From Takakia lepidozioides (Eukaryota; Streptophyta; Takakiopsida; Takakiales; Takakiaceae), in contig CM060731.1 of NCBI GenBank assembly GCA_030704615.1, positions 54,856,221 through 54,916,220 of the forward strand: a DNA stretch of 60,000 nucleotides, given 5' to 3'. The notes beneath the pieces are model-generated. The model did not search any database and was not told the DNA's origin. It saw nothing but the letters and a program-made list of their open reading frames with translations. Of the stretch, positions 33,906-44,959 are shown piece after piece; the first letter of the stretch is position 1, and each line of letters begins with the position of its first letter. A program made the translations under genes and the position numbers.

Positions 33906-34190
33906 CCAGAAAAATTGTCTTCAAAGACAAGATGCCACAAGAAGCCGTATTGTGTTTGGATGAAATGCAAACCCTGCACAGGATATGAAGCCATCCATTA
34001 TGGAAAGATGGCAACGTCCTCACAAGACCAATAAACATGATACCCCCAATCAAATTTGTTTGTGTTGTGCCAGAAGAGCATATCACAAACACTGACACTC
34101 AAGGGGACACTCCGCACAATGGTATAGACAGCAGTCCAAAGCGCAAAGCCACTCCTGCGATTGGAGAGACATCGAACGCAGCACAAGGAA
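33850..34190 (+). CDS. Candidate exons of an unrecognised plus-strand gene
   Basis: Two plausible coding pieces: 33,850-33,989 (MTCTAKDCTELHSQPHKE, then MPQEAVLCLDEMQTLHR), with a Cys/His pattern that might bind zinc, and about 34,040-34,190 (VCVVPEEHITNTDTQGD, then KRKATPAIGETSNAAQ). They are in different frames. The second ends at a good donor, AAAGGTACAAGT. They overlap the antisense upstream region of transposase E, so strand choice is uncertain. I do not recognise the protein. Confidence 0.3.
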
Positions 34191-34274
34191 AGGTACAAGT
34201 CTGTCATGGAAGCTACTTTTTGTTTTGCTTCATGTTATACTGGCCCAGTTATGCAAGCTGAAGTGTGTGCAAGC

Positions 34275-35935
34275 TGAAGCCTCTTTGCTTGTTTTCTGAT
34301 GTCTAAATGTGCCACACAGGGCCAGTGTGCCTTGTTCAAAACACCGCAGTTGAAAGCACCAAACAGTGTGCGGCAATGCACACTGTTTGTGCCCCCCTCT
34401 GTGCCTGTCTTCTGATTTCAAAATGGGCCACACAGGGCAAGTATTCCATGTTCAAAATACCCCCAATTGGAAGAAACAAATAGTGTGCGTCAACGCACAC
34501 TGTTTGTGCGCCCTTTCCGATTGTTTTTTGATATCTAAATGTGCCACACAACGCGAGTGTGCCAAGTTCAAGACACCCGTTGTTGGAAACACCAAACAGT
34601 GTGCGTCAACACACACTGTTTGTGCCCCTCATTTCCAGCTTTTTTGTGATGTTTAAATGGCCCACACAGGGCCAGTGTGCCAAGTTGAAAACACCCGAAG
34701 TTGGAAACACCAAACAGTGTGTGCCAACGCACATCGTTTGTGCACCCCTTTCAGCCTGTTTTCTGATTTAAAAATAGGCCATGTTTGATGTCTAAATGTG
34801 CCACACAGGGCCAGTGTACTATGTTCAAAACACCCGTGGTTGGAAACACCAAAGAGTGTGCGGCAACGCACACTGTCTGTGCCCCTCTCTCAGCCTGTTT
34901 TTTGATGTCCAAATGGGCCACACAGGGCCAGTATGCCATGTCAAAAAACCCCTAATTGGAAGCACCAAACAGTGTGCTTCAAAGCACACTGTTTGTGCTC
35001 CCATTTATGCTTGTTTATTGATGTCTAAATGGGCCACACAAGGCCAGTATGCCATGTAAAAAAACCCCATAGTTGGGAGCACCAAACAGTGTGCGTCAAC
35101 GCACACTGTTTGTGCCCCCCTTTCTAGTAGTTTTTTCATGTCTAAATGGGCCACACAGGGGCATTGTGCCAAGTTCAAAACACCCGTAGTTGGAAGCACC
35201 AAGCTGTGTGCATCAACGCACACTATTTGTGCCCTCTCTCAGCCTGTTTTTGGATGTCCAAATGGGCCACACACGGCCAGAATGCCATGTCAAAAAACCC
35301 CATAGTTGGATGCACCAAACAGTGTGCGTCAACGCACACTGTTTGTGCCCCTCTCTCAGCCTGTTTTTCGATTTCAAAATGGGCCACACAAGGCCAGTAT
35401 GCCATGTCAAAAAACCCCAAATTGGAAGCACCAAACAGTGTGCTTCAAAGCACACTGTTTGTGCCACTTTATGCATGTTTTTTTGATGTCCAAATGGACC
35501 ACACAGGGCCAGTGTGCCAAGGTCAAAACACCCGTAGTTGGAAGCACCAAATAGTGTGCTTCAACGCACACTATTTGTGCCCCCCTTTCCAGTTGTTTTC
35601 TGATGTCTAAATGGGCCACACAAGGCCAGTGTGCCAAGTTGAAAACACCCGTAGTTGGAAGCATCAAACAGTGTGTGTCATCGCACACTGTTTGTGCCCC
35701 CCTTTCCAATTGTTTTTTGATGTCTAAATGTGCCACATAGGGCCTGTGTGCCAAGTTGAAAACACCCGTAGTTGGAAGCACCAAACAGTGTGCGTCAATG
35801 CACACTGTTTGTGCACCCCTCTCAGCCTGTTTTTTTATTTAAAAATGTGCCATGTTTGATGTCTAAATGTGCCACACAGGGCTTGTGTACCATGTTCAAA
35901 ACACCCGTAGTTGGAAGCACCAAAGAGTGTGCGGG
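34275..35935. repeat. 117-bp tandem satellite with internal hairpin
   Basis: About 14 units of roughly 116-118 bp; one unit near 34,661 is about 138 bp, and another near the right end is also longer. Each unit holds CCACACAGGGCCAGTGTGCC, a GTTGGAAGCACC block, and an inverted repeat CAAACAGTGTGCGT-CA-ACGCACACTGTTTG with a 14-bp stem and 2-nt loop. Open frames across it on both strands are by-products of the repeat period (117 is divisible by 3). The array ends in a partial unit at about 35,935. Confidence 0.9.
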
Positions 35936-35939
35936 GATT

Positions 35940-36433
35940 GAAGGGATGCCGAAATTTACAAGAACCTCCTGATGGGTTTGGGAGGACACACTTCTCAAGT
36001 CCTTCCAAAGCCCCTTCCCGGTGATATTGATACAGGGGAGTCGTCCGACAAGGAGCTGGACTCCGACTTTGCCTGTGAGTAAGTTCAAGCTGTGGATGCT
36101 TGCATTCTTGTTTCAATACCCAAAATCACTGTTCTTAAGGCAAAGTGCACATGGGAGACATCCTCTTCGTTGGACTTGTGCATTGCATCATTGTATTCAA
36201 AATGGGTTTTTGTCAACTTGTGCAGGAGTCCGAGTGCTTCCACTGACCCTCCAGGGCTATCACACATTTTTGGACTTTCTTCAAGTCCTCCTCAGTCTTA
36301 CATGCTACCCGTCTATGCGGAGGCACTCGCAACAAGCACGTCTGTTCATGGCACTCGCAGTCCAACCATCAACGGCCATGATAGAAGATGTGGTGTTGGT
36401 GCCGGAATCTTTGTGGATGACATAGCACAGTAG
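35940..36433 (+). CDS. Candidate exons of an unrecognised plus-strand gene
   Basis: A frame with a GDIDTGESSDKELDSDF segment ends at a strong donor (CCTGTGAGTAAGT, about 36,075). A second frame, about 36,086-36,433, encodes CILVSIPKITVLKAKCTW, then CIASLYSKWVFVNLC, then CGVGAGIFVDDIAQ and a stop. If these join the pieces at 33,850-34,190, the 117-bp satellite lies in an intron. No family is recognised. Confidence 0.3.
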
Positions 36434-36639
36434 GTCGATTCTGATTCTGTTGACTGTGACACTTGATATCAAGTTTTCTCTTACTTTTGTTCGGGGCCAA
36501 TTTTGAAATGGGATGGTTGTGTGTCCTTGTTGTCCTATTTGCAATGTGTGCGCGGGATGCAAACTCCTAGGAACAAACTATCGTTGGAGATGGGGGTTGC
36601 ATGGACTGCCCGAATTGTTCTCTCAATCTCTTTAGTGTT
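36434..36639. other. No feature recognised
   Basis: No coding or repeat signal that I can support. Confidence 0.4.
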
Positions 36640-36925
36640 TTCCAGAGCTCACAGGCTTGTGTGCATTGCAAAAACAAACAAACATCTTTGGTTTGGGCAG
36701 AGCATTCTCGCATCATTTGCTCGATGGTCTCCAAACCATTCCTGCTAGAAGAATGCTTAGTAAATCCATCACGTTAAAGTCCACGTGATCAAAGATCGTT
36801 CAGGCATTCTTCAGGTGAGCATCTATGATGCTCCCGCACTTACCATACATGTTTGCAAGGGTGGTGAGTAAGAAAACATGTCGCAGGGATCCGCTTTGGA
36901 TGATGTGAGGGTGCACCTACTCACG
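36640..36925 (-). pseudogene. PPR fragment
   Basis: Nucleotide similarity to 2,430-2,620 is clear (TCATTTGCTC, CAAAGATCGTT, TGATGCTCCCGCACTTA), and the minus-strand reading contains NMYGKCGSIIDA, a PPR motif. It is short, frameshifted and has no start or end. Confidence 0.6.
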
Positions 36926-37187
36926 ACGTAGCCACATTCCAATGTAAGGGCTTGGTATGTTAATAACGTCTAAATGGATGCAATGGATAGAAAGGATGGA
37001 TACAATGGATGTAACACATCCACTCTGCATTCCCTGGAAAGGGCTGATCAACCCGCGGTAATAGGTGACACCCGCGGAAATAGGCCTTGTATGCATGCTG
37101 ACGTGGCGTGAGCCTGTCGTGGGCTCACGGGATCTTGGGCTCACAGGCTCACGCCTCCGGGCTCACGGAATAGCACCCCCCCCCCCC
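36926..37187. mobile_element. MULE-type terminus variant
   Basis: Repeated GTGAGCC/GGCTCACG motifs at 37,104-37,165 end in GGCTCACGGAATAGCACCCC. Its inverse, GGTGCTATTCCGTGAGCC, is a variant of the GGTTTACTATTTCATGAGCC terminus seen at 7,486, 32,638 and 57,532. A run of C follows, and then the retroelement ORF begins. Confidence 0.4.
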
Positions 37188-37189
37188 AT

Positions 37190-38245
37190 TCAACCAGCCA
37201 GGCTCTGGCTAAGGCTGCGTCTGCTGCATCCAACCCTGCTTGCAGTATCAGCTTCTCCAGCTGCTGCTTCCATTCTTGTTCATTGCCCATGGCAATGTCT
37301 CTTTCTGTGGTGGCGGTAAACAGCCTGCTCTCAGCGTTCTCCCTTTCCTTCAGCAGTGTAGTGTTGCTGTTGAGCCACTTGGTTCCCTGACCTCTGGCAG
37401 TCCTCAGCTGCCCCTTGAGTGTCTCCACCTGCTGCTTTAACGTTTGCACATGTGTTGTGAGTGTTTCCACCTCTGTCTCTATTTTCCGAGATCTCTCTCG
37501 CTCTGCATCAAGGTCAGCTTGGACATGGCATGTTTTGTCTCTCTGTCTTTCCCACTTCTGCTCCCACTCATCTCTGCGTTGTGCCAAAGTGTTGTATTGG
37601 CGAAGTAGGGTCGACTTTTGATCTTCTAATGCTGCAATCGTAACCTCATGGTTACATACTGTTCTTGCAGCGGTCAATTCTCTTTGGTGCTTCTCTTTGA
37701 TGTGGTCTAAGATCATGCTCATGTTTTCCGGGCTAATGTATTCCTTAGCCTTGTCCATACAAGCTGTTAGTTGACCCAATGCTTGTATTGCCTGCAGAAT
37801 GACATTTTGTGGCATCTCCTCCAACCCTGTGTCCCATGCTGTTGTATCCAGAACTTGTTGTGCTAGTAGTAATTCCAAATTGGAATTTCTGTCTTGCTGC
37901 TGCTGATTTGGTGCCTCTTGCACCATTTGTTGTTGTTGCTGGCTGGGTGCCTCTTGCACTAACTGCTGTTGCTGTGCCACTATGTCTCCCTCCTGTGTTC
38001 TTGGTTGTGTGACCTCTGTGTTTTTTGCTTGCTGGGTTTCGGTGTTGCCATGGCTAATTTCCATGGGCGTTGCTTCGTTGGTTTCCTCCTTCTAGCTGTT
38101 GATTCTCCCCTTCTCTCTGCACTGGGGAATCAGCCGCCGAGTTAATGATGTCCTCTGCTGCTGTACTTGTGGTTGCTTCGTTGATCCGAGCTCTCTTTGC
38201 AAGTCCGCCCTCTTCTTCTTCCTGTCCTATTGCTGTCTCACTCAC
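37190..38245 (-). pseudogene. Second type of retroelement extra ORF, coiled-coil protein
   Basis: The minus strand encodes an acidic start with EEEEGGLAKRARI, a frame break near 38,060, Gln-rich repeats (QQQQLVQEAP twice), and a long heptad coiled coil with a LTTHVQTLKQQVETLKGQL segment. The layout (acidic, nuclear-signal-like, Gln-rich, coiled coil) parallels the extra ORF at 16,635-19,760 (EGGLAGQPETKRQRQ), but the sequences are only distantly alike. The C-terminal end is cut at about 37,187. I infer that it is the 3' ORF of a related retroelement family. Confidence 0.5.
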
Positions 38246-38469
38246 TACAACAGATGAGCGTTTTTATGACTGCACATATGACTATTTTTTCAGTCCTATA
38301 TGCGTTCATGACTACATCACTCTGTAGTGAAAAAAGCCCTGTCACAGCGACTAGTCTTTAGGACTGCATTTTGCAAGTCATAGCCGTGACTGCGTGCGTG
38401 GCACCTGGAGTCAAGCATAAGAGAGTGATGTAGTTACAACTCTATGACTTACATGCGACTAACTATATG
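38243..38469. mobile_element. CACTA-type fragment
   Basis: Begins CACTACAACAGATGAGCG and has an inverted CTGTAGTG at about 38,324-38,331, followed by more DNA with ATGACTGCA/AGTCATA motifs. It resembles the ends of the complete element at 52,316-57,050 and separates two retroelement ORFs of opposite orientation. No clean target duplication was seen. Confidence 0.5.
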
Positions 38470-39882
38470 ACTCACCCAAAGCGAGATGAATGAGCTCAAA
38501 CTGCAAGTGCAGAACATTGCCACAACTACTATAGACAATGTCTATAGTAGGATAGCGGAGCTACAAGAGGATGTAGACGGCCTGCAGACTCAGGTGGAGG
38601 ACCTGACATCAAATATTGACAAGAGAGTCTTTGTACCTGAGGAGCAGCTGATGGCTTCTTATTTACAAGCCAGAACTTTGACTTTTCAGTCTTCTTCGCA
38701 GGGGGTGCAGGAGATGTCAGTGGTCAAGAGCCAGTGCCACCAACACCACAACAAGTCACTGTGACAGTAACTGACCCTGTTGTTACTACAGCCACACCAT
38801 AGCCGTCACCGCCTGAGGTATGGGGGGATGCTGCTTTTAACCCACCTAAAACTCATGCTGCACGGGAGTACAGTCGGGCTATGATTATGCCCTTCAACCA
38901 AATTTCCATTGTGTTGGATTTGGCTTGGAAGGAATTTAGTCCTCCACAGTCGTTGGCACATTACTACCAGATCATGTGCATTTGGCTGCCAGTGGCAACT
39001 AGGACTAAGGTTCTTCCGAACAATCGACCCATTGAGGATCATCACTTTGCAAGGTATTGGCATGAGGCAAGTACCATGTTGAAGGAATTAATTGCCTTCC
39101 AAGTTGTACATGGGTACATTTATACCAAGACCAAGGAGGTAGCAAGTATTGTCATGGGCTGCGGGTTATACTATGCTGCTTGTTTTCTGGCACGTTATCA
39201 CATTGAGCAGCAGAAGATGCAATCGCGCTTTCTGAGTTATTCCAGTGGGGATCATTGGGTCTTACCTTCAGTGCCACCTCATATGTACCTCTATGATGCA
39301 AAGGTGATGATGCAAAAAGATTCCCAACTTCGTTCATGGTTTCATGCGGCCTGGAACAATTTGTCAACACAGAAAGTCGGGCCTGATGATATTTTCTTTA
39401 AGGGCCAAGAGGCATGGAAATACTTGCACAATTCACAAGTCATTGGTACACCACTCACCTGGACAGACAAGGAGTTCAGGGTCTTCACCAATTTTGCCAT
39501 TCAGCGCTTACAACAAGTTTTGCAGTTTAAACTTCCAGACATGGTGGGACAACATTGTATGCCCCAGAGGATTCCACAAAAAGTTCGGCCGTTAAAACAC
39601 CTCAGAGGGGACGAGGATTCTGATACAACTGTTTCTTCAGCGGATTCTTTTGACATGGCAGAGGACTATGCAATTCAGATGGCAGAGAAGAAGCGACGAG
39701 GGTCTCCTATGCCTGAAAGATTACCTCGATATCAGCCTCCAGAGGGACTGACATATCCAGGTAGTCTTCAATCATCTCCCTCAACCAGTGACAGGACACG
39801 GGCTCGCACACGGAGTCCTTCACGAGACTCTAACCGTCAGAAGGGTGCTTGCTCACAAACGGTTACAAATCCCAAACAGTAA
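38470..39882 (+). pseudogene. Extra ORF (aORF) C-terminal two-thirds, sister of 16,635-18,554
   Basis: The sequence begins exactly within the coiled coil (SEMNELKLQVQNIATTT) and continues through MASYLQAR and a frame break near 38,760. A clean frame from 38,881 encodes the globular domain (LAHYYQIMCIWLP, NNRPIEDHHFARYWHEA, QHCMPQRIP), an acidic patch (DEDSDTTVSSADSFD) and an Arg/Ser-rich tail (SDRTRARTRSPSRDS). The stop at 39,880-39,882 lies about 20 bp before the polypurine tract, so the extra ORF is the last gene of the element. The basic tail suggests nucleic-acid binding (inference). Confidence 0.75.
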
Positions 39883-39903
39883 ACCGTGAGGATACGGCTT
39901 TTT

Positions 39904-39921
39904 GAGAGGGGGATGGGTAAA
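39904..39921 (+). other. Polypurine tract
   Basis: GAGAGGGGGATGGGTAA lies immediately before the LTR and matches the tract at 28,027-28,043 on the other strand. Confidence 0.7.
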
Positions 39922-40874
39922 TGTTAGAGGGCTGCTTAGGACTTAGACGCTTTTACGGGATCTGTGGGGTACCCTTAATTTTTACACAGACTGAGACCAA
40001 TAGGAGCCTTAGGGGTGACAGCAACAGACTTTAGGGGGGGAGATACACAGCCCAACACAGCCAGTCACAGCCAACACAGCCGACACAGCCCGACACAGCC
40101 GCCACAGCTTCGCACAGCCCTACACAGCCCGACACAGCCAGTCACAGCCGCCACCAGTCACAGCTTGGCACAGCTGGGGAACAGTTACCATTGGCAGGGA
40201 ACGACTGTGGGGGAACGACATCTGAAAAAGGAACGTATACTACAGAGATAACGGTTAATGAGGGAAACGGTTAGAACAACGGGTAGGAAGATAAAGCCAG
40301 GAGCGGGGATGGGAAAGGGGATCACTTCTGGGGGATCACTTCTGGGGGATCACTTCTTGGGGATCGCTTCTTGGGGGGGACTACTTCTTGGAGGATTTCT
40401 GGCATCACAGCTGGGAAATGAAGCGGAGAGCGCATCTCTGAGTAGAAAGAGGGAGAGCACGGAGTAGGAGGAGAACGATCTGTTGATGCTTGATGAATGC
40501 AAGCAGTAGAGTTGTAATGTAGAGCAGATTAGAGACTCCATGGCTTCAGCCTGATACTTGATAGATATTAATCTGATACATACTTCATACTCACACTGTG
40601 TCGAGAGATCTGAGTGAAGCTGTGGAATGAATGGATGAGTTGATGGAATCCGATAGAATGCTGAAGCAATCTGATACTTAAATACCAACAGTAAGGTAAC
40701 TAGCTAACATGAATACGGGAAGGAATACAAATAGGAAACACCCCCATGATACACTAGCTGTAGGTCATGACTGATTGTTCTGAGCGGGTTGAGTGCTTAG
40801 AGATTTCCAACTCTTCTATCTTGGAGTTCTCACCTCGGATAGCGAAGGGATGGGTGAGTAAAAGCCGCTCGACA
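39922..40874 (+). repeat. 3' LTR of an Athila/Tat-like element fragment (953 bp)
   Basis: Starts TGTTAGAG and ends GCTCGACA. It is the inverse of the LTRs at 26,898 and 31,531 in coordinates. It contains an ACAGCC(N)ACAC minisatellite (40,040-40,170) and three to four copies of GGGGGATCACTTCT near 40,320-40,390. The 5' LTR of this fragment is absent. Confidence 0.8.
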
Positions 40875-41380
40875 GGCACTTAGACATAATATATGACTAG
40901 CATATATGGCAGGGTTTATGCCACGTGTCATCAAGAATGTCTCTGAAAATAATTTAATAGTTATATTTGTAATTTTAAATTCTTAAATTTATATTTTATT
41001 TTTGAAAACAGGGGATAGCAGCTTGGAAAATTTTATTAAATGGTATTATTGTTTAATTTAATAATGTTATATAAAATAAAAATAGATTAAATGATTTAAA
41101 TTCTTCATTACATGGTGAAATTCTGATATAAAAAGAGAATGGACCCCTCTTGCATACTAGCAACCACAAGGACATTCAAAATAGACAAGTTCAGGGGAAT
41201 ACACGCCGTGTAAATTATATTACAAAAATCCAAATGAGACCAATGTCCCAATGGACACCTCAAAGGCCACAAGGTCCCAAAACCCACGCCTGAAAAGGTC
41301 CAGTAAGCAAAAAATAAGCAAGCCCACACATGGGCTGAATTGTTGTAATACTAGTTTGTTCTGGTGCTACTAGAATCAAG
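40875..41380. other. AT-rich DNA without recognisable gene
   Basis: 41,000-41,110 is strongly AT-rich. I see no coding frame and no repeat ends. Confidence 0.4.
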
Positions 41381-42300
41381 GACCCTGATGCGGGCAGAAG
41401 GGAAGACCCAGGCCCTGTCGGGGTTCAGCTGGCAGAAGAACAAGCTGCTGACAACAACAACATGGAAGCAGAGTGGATACAAGTTGATTTTGACAAACCT
41501 GAGTCCATCAGACAAGGCATCAGAAGGCCCAAACAAAGAACACTGCAATATCTGTAATAACATGAGACACAGTCGTCACGTCACACGCTAACCCAACATG
41601 GGTCTTGGCAAACTTTCAGCAAAGCTGAATCAATCACAGAAGCAAAAAAATGGGCAGGACCTCAAGGGAAGATGTATGGAGTACCTTTTGCAGTGATCAA
41701 TGAGTACGTGGAAGGAGGAGAAGCTTACCCACTGCCAAGCATGGAGTACATGATGCAACCAACAGCACAAGTATCATGTCAGTTCACTCATAATGAGCTG
41801 GAGGCACTGGATGAGTTGGACGAGATATACCATATAAGTGATCACACTCCAATAAGACTACAACAACACCCCACATCAACATGTTGACACGGGGAAGTGC
41901 AAAGAAGGCCAAAATAGGGGATGGGATGCCTATTCTGTAGAAATCCAGCCAAGACATCAAGGATTTAGGGCAAAAACATGGATTTGGTGAAGAAGAATGC
42001 ATTGGCATGGACAACATCTACAGCTCAGCAGGGTTTGAGCGCCAACCAGAGATATTCATGGGAGAGGGTGACAAAAGTGAGGAAGAAGCCAAACTTATAT
42101 TTTCCTCATTGTAGCATCCAACTGATGTCTCAGTTTTTTGTCCCTCACTGCTGGGGATTTAACAGATTGTTTAACTATCTGACAAAATAATTTCTGTAAG
42201 AGGTCATCTCAATATCAAGCAACTTTGTGTGCCATGCATTTATGGGGTTGGATTACTATCCATTATTGCAGGGGGAGCCATTAGAAACATTTAAGAATAA
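41381..42300 (+). pseudogene. Unrecognised degenerate coding region
   Basis: Three plus-strand pieces look protein-like but lie in different frames: near 41,385-41,556 (EDPGPVGVQLAEEQAADNNN, then FDKPESIRQGIRR), 41,616-41,884 (MYGVPFAVINEYVEGGEAYP, then LEALDELDEIYHISD) and about 41,950-42,114 (FGEEECIGMDNIYSSAGF, then GDKSEEEAKLIF). A hydrophobic segment (GVGLLSIIAGGAI) follows near 42,245. They may be remains of one acidic protein. I recognise no family. Confidence 0.3.
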
Positions 42301-42464
42301 GACAAGTGGCTGGCCACGCTGGTTGTCTGCCCAGACAAACCTCAACCTATTAAGCAATACTCTGGAACAAACCTCAAGCTGGCGGAGAGTGTTTGGTGAA
42401 AGGCTCATCTCATTCTGCCCAGCAAAAGGACAAAATGAAGCTCGTCATCGAAATTTCGTACCGG

Positions 42465-43250
42465 ACAATGAAATGCGGCACAACATTTTCGGAGAGCACA
42501 ATGGAATGCGGTGCCGCATTTCCGTCGAAGGGTCTGGAATTGGACAAACAACGATGTCCGTTCTGGAAATGCGGCACCGCATTTCCATGTCCGTCATCAA
42601 AAAATCGTATTGGACAATGGAATGCGGTGCCGCATTTCCGTCCAACTAGACGGAATGCCCACACGGGTCTGGAATCGGACAAACAACGATGTCTGTTTTG
42701 GAAATGCGGCGCCGCATTTTCATGTTGGGCAATCGAAAGTTTTTATAGGACAATGTAAGTTTTTATAGGACGATGGAATGCGGTGCCGCATTTCCGACAA
42801 AGGGTCTGGAATTGGACAAACAACGATGTCCGTTTTGGAAATGTGGCGCCGCATTTCCATGTACGTCATCGAAATTTCTTATTGGACAATGGAATGCGGT
42901 GCCGCATTCCCGTCTAGCATCATGGAATGGGGAGCCGCATTTCCGTCGATGGGTCTGCAGTTGGAAAAATGTCCATCTCCAAAAGGTAAATGCGGCACCG
43001 CATTTCCATGTTTGACCTCCGCATTTCCATTTACCTCCATGGAAAGAGCTGGCAATCGGCAAAACTGCCGTGTCGGAAACGGAAATGCGGCACCGCATTT
43101 CCGTTTGTCCGAACAATTTCTGATGTCCAAACCATGAAACGGAAAATTGTTCTTGCCCCGGTTTTGGAAATGCGGTGCCGCATTTCCAAAGGAGGTTTTT
43201 GCAGTTGCCACATTTCCGTTCAGACATTGAAATGCGGTGCTGCATTTCAG
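42465..43250. repeat. Palindrome array 1 (AAATGCGGYRCCGCATTT)
   Basis: About 12 copies of a GGYRCC-centred palindrome with arms AAATGCGG/CCGCATTT, spaced 50-95 bp. A spacer with GGTCTGGAATTGGACAAAC recurs at about 42,526, 42,664 (with one change), 42,803 and partly 42,948, giving a higher-order period near 138 bp. It lies just downstream of the methyltransferase-like gene. Confidence 0.9.
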
Positions 43251-43514
43251 ATTTTGGGAGGGACTAGGTTTGGACGATGTTGTCGTTGGGAAGCAAATGG
43301 GAGAGGGGACATGAAGGACGGGGAGAATTTCCTTTATATACTTTGGAATAGAATTTAAATGTACAGAGAGTTCATTAAAATTCTACTAATCTTGAAAATC
43401 ATCACTATCGTCGTCTTGTCCTTGACTGTCCTGCTCCGCCTCCACCCCGTCATTGCCTTTCTCATCTCCAGCGGACTACTCGTTGGCCAGGCTTTCAAAA
43501 ATCCCATCTTCACC

Positions 43515-44953
43515 TTACGGAACCGACCATCTCACCTCCGTTGGCTCGTCGTCCTCCATGTCTGCATCGCTCTCATCCGCTGAATCACATATGAACTTTC
43601 GCACCCGTCTACCTGTCTCAGCTGTTGCCAACTCTTTCCTTATCCTTCTGTCCTCCCTAGCCCTCTCCAAAATCTGCTCTACTTTACTAGGATTCTCACA
43701 TCGTCTAATCACTGTATTTGCGAGTTTAGCTGCATAACTAGGAAGGGAGTAGTCCTTCACCGGGCTCGTCATGAAGTCGGCCCTCGCAAAGAACGGGACA
43801 TTCTTCCTGGCAGGAAGTGTAGGGCCCTACATGTTTCGACCCGGATCCTGGAATCCTGCACATAACAATCACCAACGAGACCAATGAGAACCACAGTCCG
43901 GAAATGCGTTTGACAAAAAATCACCCAGAAGGTTTTGCAAACTTACAATGTTTGCACTCACTCGTATTCCGGGTTCTCCTCGGCATCAATGTCCACTGTC
44001 TCTTCCTCCGACTCCGACGAATCCGAGGAGTCCTTGGCTTCGATGGGAGCCTTCACATTCCGTTGCAGCCCTTCCAGATGGGATCCCCAGACGGATGTGT
44101 CCTCCTCGTAGGCAAAGAGGTGTCGGTCGGAAAACCGCCCAACCCACATTGAGGCACCTGTTACAATGCTATCCACACATTATGACATGGCCCTTCAGAT
44201 GTTGCGAATTAAAGCATAACGAGAATTTGCAGAATAGCATACAACAAGATTCTGCATACCTGTCCCATAGATGAGGTCAAGCACTGTGCCCTCCACGTCA
44301 GTGCATGTCTCCATAATTGTCTGAATGAAGGCAGGGCTCCGAGTCCGTGAATACCGCAGGGGTTCAGTTGAAGTGAGGCTATGAGGGAGAAGTTCCGTGG
44401 GAACGTTGTTGAACACGATGTCGTAATCGATGGGGTCGCAGTTCGGGTCAACCAACAATCCCTCCTTCCGGAAAGCAAAGGTGGAGTTCTCCTTCACAAA
44501 GCAGTATGCATCGAACTGCTTCGTTTGCATACACAGTGGGGAACGATTAGAAATCGAATGCGGCACCGCATTTCAAAACTCCTAAGAAAATGAAAGGACG
44601 AGTGCCAATGTCGTAATTACCTTCTTCCCTTCCGACCGAAGGCCCAATGTGTTGATGCACGTCCACTTCTTCTTCAGAATTGGGACGACGCTCTTGCGGG
44701 TCCACTTCGCAATTCCTGTCTGCGTGTTTTTGCCTCTGCTCGCCAGGACAACCACACAGCCTCTGTCGTCCAACACCATGCGGGCGAGCCCGAATCCTTT
44801 CTTCCAAAAGTCCTCGGAGTACCTGTTCCAAGATGGCAAAGCTTGCAGTCCTTCCACAGGCTCTCCGTCTGGAAAATCCAAGATGATCATATCGCTGGGG
44901 CTTTGAACTGCAAAGACTTGCCCTTCGAAGCCGCGTCCTTGAAACGCACAGGG
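43515..44953 (-). CDS. Class-beta DNA methyltransferase-like protein, four resolved exons
   Basis: Exons 44,953-44,621, 44,515-44,260, 44,157-43,962 and 43,806-43,515 join at GT-AG introns with matching phases to about 358 codons. Motif order is permuted: a motif IV site PSDMIILDFPDG near residue 19-30, a strand CVVVLASRG, then near 189-197 motif I VLDLIYGTG continuing across an intron into ASMWVGRFSDRHLFAYEED. This is the layout of N6-adenine/N4-cytosine (PF01555-like) methyltransferases. DFPD replaces the usual DPPY or SPPY, so catalysis is doubtful. The C-terminus is acidic (DSSDSSESEEE, then DESDADMEDDE). The start exon is not resolved; 45,102-44,960 and 45,504-45,232 (RHRRKLQKLYFGRR) are candidates. 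Palindrome arrays flank it. Confidence 0.65.
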
Positions 44954-44959
44954 CTAGGC

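Noticed and set aside
34275-35935. Open frames across the 117-bp satellite on both strands
   Set aside because: The period is a multiple of three and the unit lacks stops in some frames; both strands give similar frames. No coding bias is visible.
34275-35935. CRISPR-like array
   Set aside because: Units are long, diverged and without unique spacers of constant length; the context is a plant-type nuclear genome.
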